A program made the position numbers and the translations under genes. From positions 95,011,608 through 95,075,607 of the forward strand of contig JAIOJX010000025.1 in the NCBI GenBank assembly GCA_022376925.1: a stretch of 64,000 nt of DNA. Reading direction: 5' to 3'. This document shows, in pieces, positions 10,151 through 21,099 of the stretch (position 1 is the first letter of the stretch; each line of letters begins with the position of its first letter). Source of the DNA: Tragulus kanchil (taxonomy: Eukaryota; Chordata; Mammalia; Artiodactyla; Tragulidae). The notes below the pieces were generated by a model. The model was not told the DNA's origin. It did no database searches and saw only the letters and a list, made by a program, of their open reading frames with translations.

Positions 10151-11624
10151 AGGATGGAAACTTCATGCATTTACTGACTGAGCCATGAAACAACCATGAG
10201 GTCTTCCATTTCTTGGAATGCCAGGTGAGAATATATTTCCCAACAATGACCCGCTACACATTAACAGTGGACACAGAGGCCAAGAAAAGGAAAACATTCT
10301 TTTCTGCTGTGTTGTCTTTGGCAACCTCAGGTGTTCCTTATGGACTCCTCTGTTTTTTACACTCTCTCAAGAGGTTACTGATCCCAAGGCTCATTCAGAC
10401 TAAAGGCTTGTGAATTCATGGCTAAAGAATGCGTCCGCTTTGCTTCAGAGATGAGAAGATAAACTGATCTGTGGTAGAGACCGTACTGTACAGTATGAGA
10501 TGTACAGTGCGTCATTCTAATTTTTGAAACAGTTTTATTATTTAGGGAAGTCGGGCAAATACTGGGCCCCTGCCCTATAAGCCTGGAATCTTAGCCACTG
10601 GACCATCAGGGAAGTCCCCAAATACTGCTTTTAATATAAATATTGATTAAATACTTTTTGATTATTTATTCAAAAGATTAAATAAATTTTGATTATTTAA
10701 TCAAAATAATTTTTAAAATAAAAATTTAATTGACGAAATCCATAGGTTTGTAAATAGATGGGTGGGCAGAATATGTGTCTTTTAAATTGGATGCATTTCA
10801 AATAAATTGATATTGTTGATTTGTGTGTTCTAAGTACGCATTTTAACAATTCAAATGGCAGCTATCTCTATAAAATATATAGCTCACTTAAGTTATAAAG
10901 TTGCAAAAACAGATTTCTTATTTCTGCTCTTAAAAACTCTTTTTTCCCTTTAAACACATTGCCCACATAACTGTCATATTGTCAGTGTAGTGGAGGGAAA
11001 TACACACATTCTAAAAAAAAAAAAACCCAAGATTTCCACAGGATTCACTATGGTTTATACTGTGCCCACGGGAATGATTTAATAGGAAGTCAGAAAGTTA
11101 TAGGAATAGATTCTGCTGGAGCCCAGCCATCTTGAGAAGAACCATATGACCCATAGGACTCTTCCTGTCATAGCTCCAAAGTGCCACACGGTGGCAGCGT
11201 TTCTGAGAAGGACTTCACAGTCCGGTTGCGTCAGTGATTTCCGGCAGGATGGAAACTTCATGCATTTACTGACTGAGCCATGAAACAACCATGAGGTCTT
11301 CCATTTCTTGGAATGCCAGGTGAGAATATATTTCCCAACAATGACCCGCTACACATTAACAGTGGACACAGAGGCCAAGAAAAGGAAAACATTCTTTTCT
11401 GCTGTGTTGTCTTTGGCAACCTCAGGTGTTCCTTATGGACTCCTCTGTTTTTTACACTCTCTCAAGAGGTTACTGATCCCAAGGCTCATTCAGACTAAAG
11501 GCTTGTGAATTCATGGCTAAAGAATGCGTCCGCTTTGCTTCAGAGATGAGAAGATAAACTGATCTGTGGTAGAGACCGTACTGTACAGTATGAGATGTAC
11601 AGTGCGTCATTCTAATTTTTGAAA

Positions 11625-11904
11625 CAGTTTTATTATTTATTTTGTTTTTGGCTGTGCTGTGTCTTCGTTTCTGCTGGGCTTTTCTATAGTCACTGGGCCC
11701 CGGCTTCTCATCTCAGTGGCGTCTCTTGTGGCCTAAACGAACTTTAGGGCCCTCAGACTTCTGTAGCTGTGCGTTAGAGCACAGGCTTAATAGTTGCAGT
11801 GCACAAGCTTAGTTGCTCTGCGTGGAATGTAGGATCTTCCCGGATCAGCGATTGAACCTGCGTCTCCTGCATTGGCAGGCGGATTCTTTACCACTAAGAC
11901 ATCA
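11625..11904 (-). mobile_element. Long-bodied CHR-family SINE
   Basis: The tRNA-like head lies at the right (CCTGCATTGGCAGGCGGATTC, read on +) and the body at the left. Target-site duplications of 16 bases with one mismatch, 11609-11624 and 11905-11920, bracket it. Confidence 0.85.
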
Positions 11905-11920
11905 ATTCTGATTTTTGAAA

Positions 11921-12640
11921 ATGTTCGTGTTGTTTTTCATAATCAAACATGCTGCTGACACTTACTTTTTTCCTTAAGATTTTCCAGCTGTCACAATTAA
12001 CATGTTAAATGATTTGAACCTGAGAGAGTTGATCTATAGCATTTCCACACTATTTCCATTCTTGATTATGTTAATCCTTGGTTATTAGAATCAAAAGGTC
12101 AAATGATTAAAAAAAAAAAGGTCAAATGATTAAATTCCTTGTAAATCTTATATCCGGACAGGGAAAAAGTTTAGGGTTAAACTGAAATGAAGGGTGAGTT
12201 GTGATCATAAAATATAGACACTATAAGATGACATATGGAAACATACTGAACATCATTTTATTTTTCACAAATTACATGAAAATTTTCATATAATAAGAAA
12301 CTTTGTATGCAACTGTTTTGGTAAACTTTATCATATTGACTTCTACTTTATTTGGATATTTGTAATTATATTTTACTAACTATAATGAACAATTTTGACT
12401 TTTTCAGTGCTGTAAATGATTATTGTTTCCCTTGAGTACTAAGTACTCAAGGGACTAAGTACTTGAGTACTAAGTACTAAGCTAATCTTAGTACAATTTC
12501 CAATCTGACACAGAGAAGTTCGGGATTATATCTAATTGGAAGTCTACCCCTCATCATTTAATCATATGTAGTCGAGGGAAAAGGGAATTATTTTTTAGAG
12601 GGAGGGAAACAAGGGTTGATGATAAGGTTTTTATTTATTT
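11921..12640. other. Intergenic DNA with short repeats and a palindrome
   Basis: There is no gene. It holds a direct repeat of AGGTCAAATGATTA around an A-run (about 12096-12133) and a near-perfect 12-base inverted repeat at 12429-12453. Confidence 0.6.
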
Positions 12641-12985
12641 TTATTTGGAGAATAATTGCTTTAGAACATGTGTTGACTTCTGCCATACAACAACATGAAT
12701 GAGCCATATGTATACATAAGCCCACTCCCTCTTGAACCTCCCCCCAACCCCATCCCACCTCTCTAGGTTGTCACAGAACACTGAGTTGAACTCCCTATGT
12801 TATACAGCAGCTTCCTATTAACTGTCTTTTATGATGATGTATATGTTTCAATGATGCTCTCTCAATTTGTCCCACCCTCTCCTTCCCCTGCTCTGTCCAC
12901 AAATTTGTTTTCTGTGTCTGCGTCTCTACTCCTCTCCTGTAAATAGGTTTATTAGTACTACTTTTCTGAATTCCATATATATACA
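12640..12985 (-). mobile_element. L1 3'-end fragment
   Basis: This reads as the reverse of an L1 3' region (segments such as 'ccctatgttatacagcagct' and 'tgtccaccctctcc'-type runs). Two Bov-tA SINEs follow it. Confidence 0.7.
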
Positions 12986-12989
12986 TTCT

Positions 12990-13138
12990 GTGCTAAGTTG
13001 CTGCAGTTGTGTCCGACTCTTTGTTACCCTGTGGACTGTAGCTGCCAGGCTCCTCTGTCTGTGGGATTCTCCAGGCAACAATACTGTGCTCCTGCATTGG
13101 CAGGTGAGTGCTTTACCACTAGCACCACCTGGGAAGCC
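12990..13138 (-). mobile_element. Bov-tA-type SINE
   Basis: It ends with a GGGCTTCCCAGGTGGTGCTA head on the minus strand and carries the Bov-A body (gtgtccgactctttgttacc on +). It is shortened internally compared with full Bov-tA. Confidence 0.85.
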
Positions 13139-13142
13139 CAAA

Positions 13143-13341
13143 TACATGACTCTTTGAGACCCCATGGACTATAGCCCACTAGGCTCCTCTCTCCATGGAA
13201 TTCTATAGGCAACAATACTGGAGTGGGTTGTCATGCCCTCCTCCAGAGGATCTTCCTGACCCAGGAATTGAACCCATGTCTTCTGCGTGCATCTCCTGCA
13301 TTGCTCATGAATTCTTTACCTGCTGAGCCATTGGACATGCC
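13143..13341 (-). mobile_element. Bov-tA-type SINE
   Basis: The Bov-A body (gactctttgagaccccatgg on +) is joined to a tRNA-like head at the right, ending near ggacatgcc. It is diverged. The duplicate is at about 14241-14439. Confidence 0.85.
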
Positions 13342-14070
13342 TGTCCCTATTCCATGGCATAACATTTATATTTTTACATTTTGCTATATTTTAAGTCATG
13401 GATAAAAATTTATATATTATACCTATTTATATATTATATTCATTATATATTACATTTCATAATAATATTAATAAAAATAAAACTTTTTTAAAAACTAGGA
13501 GAGAAATAACTCCTAACATATGATTTTAATAAGTGAATCTTTGATGCTCTGAGAATTTATATTCTTACTTTCCCCCAAATGAGTTTTCTAGAGGCATTCT
13601 CAATATGGGTCACATGAATTTCTTTCAGATTCTGTTACACCAAGAATAGGAGATCAAGGACAAAGTGTTTGAAAAGGTTAGCTTGTTTCTTTCCTGGAAG
13701 ATGCTGTCTGTGGCTTGGGAGGCAATTTCACTGCCAAATAGATCAGGAACATCAGGTTTCTCCGTAATCTGAAGATGTTTTTAGATTTTCCTCTCCCACA
13801 TTCATATCCTCTTCATTTCCAAGCATCTGTGGATGAGACTGGTTTAGAAACCTATTAATTTCACTTTTTATATGATGAAATTATTTAAGAATCAAAGTTT
13901 GTCTCCTGTTTCTCTCCTCTTTTCACCCATTTCATACTTAGTAAATTTCTACTATCAGTTTTTCCTCTGAGAAATACTTCCTTATAATTTACCTTATCTG
14001 TAACAAAGAGTAAGACCAGAGCTTTAGCCTTTGCTCATTAAAAGGACAGCTATTCAAAATAATAATAATA
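13342..14070. other. Intergenic DNA, no gene
   Basis: AT-rich DNA with no recognised element; repeated at about 14440-15168 by duplication 5. Confidence 0.6.
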
Positions 14071-14214
14071 GGGCTTCCCTGGTGGTCCAGTGGGTAAGGA
14101 CACTGCCTTGCAGTGCGAGGGGCACCGGTTCGATCCCTGGCCTGGGAAGATCCCACCGAGCCAGAGCTCTGGGGCACAGGCACCCAGAGCCGGTGCTCTG
14201 CGACAACAGAGGCC
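14071..14214 (+). mobile_element. CHR-2-like SINE, cut by a duplication junction
   Basis: It starts GGGCTTCCCTGGTGGTCCAG and carries the pol III A box (TGGTCCAGTGG) and B box (GGTTCGATCCC). It stops abruptly at the junction of duplication 5. Confidence 0.85.
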
Positions 14215-15168
14215 TACTAGCACCACCTGGGAAGCCCAAATACATGACTCTTTGAGACCCCATGGACTATAGCCCACTAGGCTCCTCTCTCCATGGAATT
14301 CTATAGGCAACAATACTGGAGTGGGTTGTCATGCCCTCCTCCAGAGGATCTTCCTGACCCAGGAATTGAACCCATGTCTTCTGCGTGCATCTCCTGCATT
14401 GCTCATGAATTCTTTACCTGCTGAGCCATTGGACATGCCTGTCCCTATTCCATGGCATAACATTTATATTTTTACATTTTGCTATATTTTAAGTCATGGA
14501 TAAAAATTTATATATTATACCTATTTATATATTATATTCATTATATATTACATTTCATAATAATATTAATAAAAATAAAACTTTTTTAAAAACTAGGAGA
14601 GAAATAACTCCTAACATATGATTTTAATAAGTGAATCTTTGATGCTCTGAGAATTTATATTCTTACTTTCCCCCAAATGAGTTTTCTAGAGGCATTCTCA
14701 ATATGGGTCACATGAATTTCTTTCAGATTCTGTTACACCAAGAATAGGAGATCAAGGACAAAGTGTTTGAAAAGGTTAGCTTGTTTCTTTCCTGGAAGAT
14801 GCTGTCTGTGGCTTGGGAGGCAATTTCACTGCCAAATAGATCAGGAACATCAGGTTTCTCCGTAATCTGAAGATGTTTTTAGATTTTCCTCTCCCACATT
14901 CATATCCTCTTCATTTCCAAGCATCTGTGGATGAGACTGGTTTAGAAACCTATTAATTTCACTTTTTATATGATGAAATTATTTAAGAATCAAAGTTTGT
15001 CTCCTGTTTCTCTCCTCTTTTCACCCATTTCATACTTAGTAAATTTCTACTATCAGTTTTTCCTCTGAGAAATACTTCCTTATAATTTACCTTATCTGTA
15101 ACAAAGAGTAAGACCAGAGCTTTAGCCTTTGCTCATTAAAAGGACAGCTATTCAAAATAATAATAATA

Positions 15169-15427
15169 GGGCTTCCCTGGTGGTCCAGTGGGTAAGGACA
15201 CTGCCTTGCAGTGCGAGGGGCACCGGTTCGATCCCTGGCCTGGGAAGATCCCACCGAGCCAGAGCTCTGGGGCACAGGCACCCAGAGCCGGTGCTCTGCG
15301 ACAACAGAGGCCACCGCGATGGGAGGCCCACAGGAGCCAAAGAACAAAGACGGATGAAAATAGATAAATGAAAGACCAATAGAAGTGGCCTACCCGTCCC
15401 CCTCCCTCCCCACCCACTCCCCTCCCA

Positions 15428-15457
<30 letters not shown>
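15169..15457 (+). mobile_element. CHR-2-like SINE with (AAT)n tail
   Basis: A full copy: tRNA-like head with A and B boxes, CHR-2-like middle (GGTGCTCTGCGACAACAGAG), then a 3' extension (aacaaagacggatgaaaata) ending near 15404, followed by an AAT microsatellite at about 15428-15457. It lacks the GCGGAGCGGCTGG segment present in other copies of the window. Confidence 0.85.
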
Positions 15458-15459
<2 letters not shown>

Positions 15460-15774
15460 TGGGAATTATATGGGTTTTCATGGAACACCTATAATAGATT
15501 TGAAAGTATATATTATGTCTAATGTGCTTAACAGTCTATGAATTCAGTATCATGACCTTAATTTTTCAGTTAATTATAATAGAAGCCATCTACTGTGCAG
15601 TCACTTCTATATACATGATTATATTAACTCTTTGAAAAGTCTTTGAGTGTATACATGTTCAGGGTTAGTTGAAGCTTAGAGGAGGGAGTGGTTAGTTCTG
15701 CCATTTGGGGTTGGAAAGATTTCCAAGAGGATTCTGTAATACAACACAGAGGAAGAATTGATATTTAGAGAATT

Positions 15775-16510
15775 TTTTAAAAACTATGGATGATTAACAA
15801 TGTATTAATGTCTGCTATACAGCAAAGTGGTTCAGCTATACATATATTTACATATGTATTCTTAAAATTCTTTTTCATTATGGTTTATCACAGGATATTG
15901 AGTATTGTTCCCTGTGCTATACAGTAGGGCCCTGTTTATTCTATGTATAATGGTTTGTATCTGCTAACCTCAAACTCCCAATCTACCCACCCCACTCCTT
16001 GACAGCCACAAGCCTGTTTTCTGTCTGTGATTCCACTTCTGTTTCAAAGGCCTATCATGAAATTATTTAAGAATCAAAGTTTGTCTCCTGTTTCTCTCCT
16101 CTTTTCACCCATTTCATACTTAGTAAATTTCTACTATCAGTTTTTCCTCTGAGAAATACTTCCTTATAATTTACCTTATCTGTAACAAAGAGTAAGACCA
16201 GAGCTTTAGCCTTTGCTCATTAAAAGGACAGCTATTCAAAATAATAATAATAGGGCTTCCCTGGTGGTCCAGTGGGTAAGGACACTGCCTTGCAGTGCGA
16301 GGGGCACCGGTTCGATCCCTGGCCTGGGAAGATCCCACCGAGCCAGAGCTCTGGGGCACAGGCACCCAGAGCCGGTGCTCTGCGACAACAGAGGCCACCG
16401 CGATGGGAGGCCCACAGGAGCCAAAGAACAAAGACGGATGAAAATAGATAAATGAAAGACCAATAGAAGTGGCCTACCCGTCCCCCTCCCTCCCCACCCA
16501 CCCACCACCA

Positions 16511-16542
<32 letters not shown>

Positions 16543-17420
16543 TGGGAATTATATGGGTTTTCATGGAACACCTATAATAGATTTGAAAGTATATATTATG
16601 TCTAATGTGCTTAACAGTCTATGAATTCAGTATCATGACCTTAATTTTTCAGTTAATTATAATAGAAGCCATCTACTGTGCAGTCACTTCTATATACATG
16701 ATTATATTAACTCTTTGAAAAGTCTTTGAGTGTATACATGTTCAGGGTTAGTTGAAGCTTAGAGGAGGGAGTGGTTAGTTCTGCCATTTGGGGTTGGAAA
16801 GATTTCCAAGAGGATTCTGTAATACAACACAGAGGAAGAATTGATATTTAGAGAATTTTTTAAAAACTATGGATGATTAACAATGTATTAATGTCTGCTA
16901 TACAGCAAAGTGGTTCAGCTATACATATATTTACATATGTATTCTTAAAATTCTTTTTCATTATGGTTTATCACAGGATATTGAGTATTGTTCCCTGTGC
17001 TATACAGTAGGGCCCTGTTTATTCTATGTATAATGGTTTGTATCTGCTAACCTCAAACTCCCAATCTACCCACCCCACTCCTTGACAGCCACAAGCCTGT
17101 TTTCTGTCTGTGATTCCACTTCTGTTTCATAGATAGGTTCATTTGTGTCATATTTTAGATTCTTCATATATATAGTGATATCATATGGTATTTGTCTTTC
17201 TTTTTTTTATTTACTCCACTTAGTATGATAATCTTTAAATCCATCCATGTTGCTGTAAATGATTCATTTTTTATGGCTGAGTAGTATTCCATTGTATATA
17301 TGTACCATGTCTATCTTCTCATCTGCAGATGGACATTAAGGTTGTTTCCATGTTTTGACTATTGTGAATAGTGCTGTTGTGAACATAAAGGTACATGTAT
17401 CTTTTTGAATTGTGGTTTTG
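15775..17420 (-). mobile_element. L1 3' region, inflated by duplication 6
   Basis: Reverse-oriented L1 sequence: a 3' UTR-like part (about 15780-16046, again 16860-17130) followed by the end of ORF2 (gctgagtagtattccattgt on +, near 17276). A further copy lies at 18096-18600. Confidence 0.8.
16253..16542 (+). mobile_element. CHR-2-like SINE with (AAT)n tail, duplicate
   Basis: Same insertion as 15169-15457, with a different C-rich stretch (16490-16509) and different AAT repeat length. Confidence 0.85.
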
Positions 17421-19285
17421 AGAAACTAACTTTTAGGATGTTAGTCAAAATTATAAGCATTCAACTTTGACCAAATTTTCTTGTAAAAAACCACACAAAA
17501 AAACCAAATAAGCATACAGAAAAAGTTGTAAGTTACAATGATATTGATGAAAACTCTTATAGAGGGTAAATAATATTTTCTTTAATAGGTTTAACTCTAA
17601 TAAAGACATAAAGCTTTATTTTTCCACATACGCTATCCAGCTATTGTCATAGTGTACTCATGAGCCACACAGTGTGATACAAGGTTAATAAGTCTCTGAT
17701 AGTTTCATACTGTTATGAATCAGCAATTCAAAACATATAATTTCTGGTTGTGGTTTAGTATCATTAGCCTCATACTTTATATATATGTATATATATCTTA
17801 AATATTAGTTGTCTTGATTAACTAAATTTTGAGCGAATCACTCATCATATTTTAACAGGTCCCCAAAACCTAGGCAAAGGCATGGTTCATAGTTAGCCTT
17901 ATGTCTTACCATATTTGGTACTTATATACCTACCATAATAATTATGGTAAGTAACTGCTGAATGTACACTAAAGAGTCCTATTCTTCAGAGTAGTTGATG
18001 GGAAGAGACATAGTATGTGGACTTCCCAGGAAGCACTAGTGGTAAAGAACCACCTGCCAATGTAGGAGACTTAAGAGATGCGGGTTCAGTCCTCAGGTTC
18101 AGCTATACATATATTTACATATGTATTCTTAAAATTCTTTTTCATTATGGTTTATCACAGGATATTGAGTATTGTTCCTGTGCTATACAGTAGGGCCCTG
18201 TTTATTCTATGTATAATGGTTTGTATCTGCTAACCTCAAACTCCCAATCTACCCACCCCACTCCTTGACAGCCACAAGCCTGTTTTCTGTCTGTGATTCC
18301 ACTTCTGTTTCATAGATAGGTTCATTTGTGTCATATTTTAGATTCTTCATATATATAGTGATATCATATGGTATTTGTCTTTCTTTTTTTTATTTACTCC
18401 ACTTAGTATGATAATCTTTAAATCCATCCATGTTGCTGTAAATGATTCATTTTTTATGGCTGAGTAGTATTCCATTGTATATATGTACCATGTCTATCTT
18501 CTCATCTGCAGATGGACATTAAGGTTGTTTCCATGTTTTGACTATTGTGAATAGTGCTGTTGTGAACATAAAGGTACATGTATCTTTTTGAATTGTGGTT
18601 TTGAGAAACTAACTTTTAGGATGTTAGTCAAAATTATAAGCATTCAACTTTGACCAAATTTTCTTGTAAAAAAAAACCACACAAAAAAACCAAATAAGCA
18701 TACAGAAAAAGTTGTAAGTTACAATGATATTGATGAAAACTCTTATAGAGGGTAAATAATATTTTCTTTAATAGGTTTAACTCTAATAAAGACATAAAGC
18801 TTTATTTTTCCACATACGCTATCCAGCTATTGTCATAGTGTACTCATGAGCCACACAGTGTGATACAAGGTTAATAAGTCTCTGATAGTTTCATACTGTT
18901 ATGAATCAGCAATTCAAAACATATAATTTCTGGTTGTGGTTTAGTATCATTAGCCTCATACTTTATATATATGTATATATATCTTAAATATTAGTTGTCT
19001 TGATTAACTAAATTTTGAGCGAATCACTCATCATATTTTAACAGGTCCCCAAAACCTAGGCAAAGGCATGGTTCATAGTTAGCCTTATGTCTTACCATAT
19101 TTGGTACTTATATACCTACCATAATAATTATGGTAAGTAACTGCTGAATGTACACTAAAGAGTCCTATTCTTCAGAGTAGTTGATGGGAAGAGACATAGT
19201 ATGTGGACTTCCCAGGAAGCACTAGTGGTAAAGAACCACCTGCCAATGTAGGAGACTTAAGAGATGCGGGTTCAGTCCTCAGGTT
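16912..19285. repeat. Tandem duplication 7 (about 1.185 kb, the longest)
   Basis: Copy A is 16912-18095 and copy B is 18096-19285. Differences include one C in a C-run near 16991 versus 18175 and three extra A near 18668. Copy A ends inside a Bov-tA SINE. Confidence 0.94.
17421..18020. other. Intergenic DNA, no gene
   Basis: AT-rich DNA with a short TA-rich stretch near 17776-17800; repeated at about 18606-19205. Confidence 0.6.
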
Positions 19286-19425
19286 AGGAAGACCGCCTGG
19301 AGGAGGGCATGGAAAGTCATTCCGGTGTTCCTGCTTGGAGAATCCCATGAACAGAGGAGCCTGGAGGGCTCCAAGGAAGTTCATGGGGTTGCAGAGTCAG
19401 ACACAACTGAAGCTACTTAGCCTGC
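19206..19425 (+). mobile_element. Bov-tA SINE
   Basis: Head gacttcccaggaagcactag, then the Bov-A body ending tgcagagtcagacacaactg. The same insertion appears truncated at about 18022-18095. Confidence 0.85.
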
Positions 19426-19799
19426 CTGCATGCATGCTGAGAAGCAGCTACCCAGCTAAACTACACTTCCTTGCACATGGGTGTAGCCAAGGGACTAGCT
19501 CTTGCCAGTGCACTGTGATATGTTTCACATTCAAGTTGAAGTGCTTCTAAACTAAGTATGTCTCCTCCATAATCTTCTTTAATGTTTGGCTGAATGGAAA
19601 GGACTCTGAAACATTTTTGGAGGGCAGAAATCCAAGGAGGAGATAGCATGAACTGTGCTGACTAGAACCATGATATTAGATAGTGTATGAAGAAGAAACA
19701 TGTTTCTATTCCCGTATATCCCTGTTGTCTGTTACAATAGCAGGTGTTAACCTTTATTAAGCAACTCTGTATACATAATAATTCTCAATCCTTGTTTAT

Positions 19800-20017
19800 G
19801 TGTGCTAAGTCGCTTCAATCATGTCTGACTCTTTGTGACCCTATTGATTGTAGTCCACCAGGCTCCTCAGTCCATGGGATTCTCTAGGGAAGAATACTGT
19901 AGTGGGTTGCCATTCCCTTCTCCAGGGGATCTTCCTGACCCAGAGATCAAACCCATGTCCCTTATGTCTTTTGCATTGCAGGAGGGTTCTTTATCACTAG
20001 CACTACCTGGGAAGCCC
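19800..20017 (-). mobile_element. Bov-tA SINE
   Basis: The Bov-A body (gtctgactctttgtgaccct on +) and a tRNA-like head end at the right (CTACCTGGGAAGCCC). The duplicate is at 20861-21078. Confidence 0.9.
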
Positions 20018-20860
20018 ATTATACATATATGTATATAGGTGTTAATAGTTTCTATTCTATAATATCTATTTAAATTCTATTTATTTTGAGTCCTCATTTC
20101 TAGAACATGGACTTATTTTATTCCTTGTGAAATTCTCATATATTAACATTGGAATTGATTATTTTATACGATAATTACATCAGTTAATCTCAAAGGAGAT
20201 GATGTGTAGTAGTAGCAGTAGATATTTTAAGTGAATTAGGGTAACAGGTTTCTCTTGATTGTCTATTTTTTGTTCTTCCCACTTTTAATGAAAAGGACTT
20301 GCCTTCGTACAGGTTTTAGTGGATAGAGGCTGATGTTGGAAACCAGGGAACCTGAGGTCTTTGTTAACTATACTGTAAGCTTTATTAAATATTCAATTAG
20401 TTTGCCTGTGAAAAGAGAGAGGCTACAGTTATCTCCCAATAAATAATGAATTGCTCTTGGAACTTCTGATTGTTTACATAGTATCATTTGCTTTTACTGC
20501 TTAATTAGATCACTTATTAATGTTGTTTGGGTACCTTTTGTTTTTTGGCCTTGTGTTCATCAAGGAGCGGATGGACAAGTAGAGATGAAATTCACATCAG
20601 TTTACCTAGTTATATTTAAGGACTTGAAGTCATGTCCTCTGAAGGTTTTGGATGACTTCTGTTCCCTGCTAGGAATGTATTTATAGATTAATTTTAGTCT
20701 CAGTTGCCTTTTACCAGAAAATGTGTAAGTGGTAAATTCTAGGAAACTTGAAGAAGAAACATGTTTCTATTCCCGTATATCCCTGTTGTCTGTTACAATA
20801 GCAGGTGTTAACCTTTATTAAGCAACTCTGTATACATAATAATTCTCAATCCTTGTTTAT

Positions 20861-21078
20861 GTGTGCTAAGTCGCTTCAATCATGTCTGACTCTTTGTGAC
20901 CCTATTGATTGTAGTCCACCAGGCTCCTCAGTCCATGGGATTCTCTAGGGAAGAATACTGTAGTGGGTTGCCATTCCCTTCTCCAGGGGATCTTCCTGAC
21001 CCAGAGATCAAACCCATGTCCCTTATGTCTTTTGCATTGCAGGAGGGTTCTTTATCACTAGCACTACCTGGGAAGCCC
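20861..21078 (-). mobile_element. Bov-tA SINE, duplicate copy
   Basis: Same insertion as 19800-20017, carried by duplication 8. Confidence 0.9.
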
Positions 21079-21099
21079 ATTATACATATATGTATATAG

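Larger units (their letters stand above)
9464..11639. repeat. Tandem duplication 4 (about 1.095 kb)
   Basis: Copy A is 9464-10544 and copy B is 10562-11639, with 17 interposed bases (10545-10561). The copies differ in C-run length (five versus four C near 9469 and 10567) and in A-run length near 9610. The interposed bases weakly resemble the flank left of copy A. Confidence 0.94.
13118..15312. repeat. Tandem duplication 5 (1098 bases)
   Basis: Copy A is 13118-14214 and copy B is 14216-15312. The block runs from the end of one Bov-tA element to the middle of a CHR-2-like SINE, cutting both, so it does not follow element boundaries. Confidence 0.95.
14973..17129. repeat. Tandem duplication 6 (about 1.084 kb)
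   Basis: Copy A is 14973-16046 and copy B is 16057-17129, with ten interposed bases. It overlaps duplication 5, so the SINE head occurs three times (14071, 15169, 16253). The copies differ in the C-rich tract before the AAT repeat. Confidence 0.94.

Noticed and set aside
14071..14160. A and B box sequences as possible tRNA genes
   Set aside because: The boxes belong to tRNA-derived SINE heads; no complete cloverleaf with a mature tRNA 3' end is present.
15148..16571. Frames of 80-111 codons with poly-Ile/poly-Tyr ends
   Set aside because: They are translations of SINE DNA and the AAT microsatellite.
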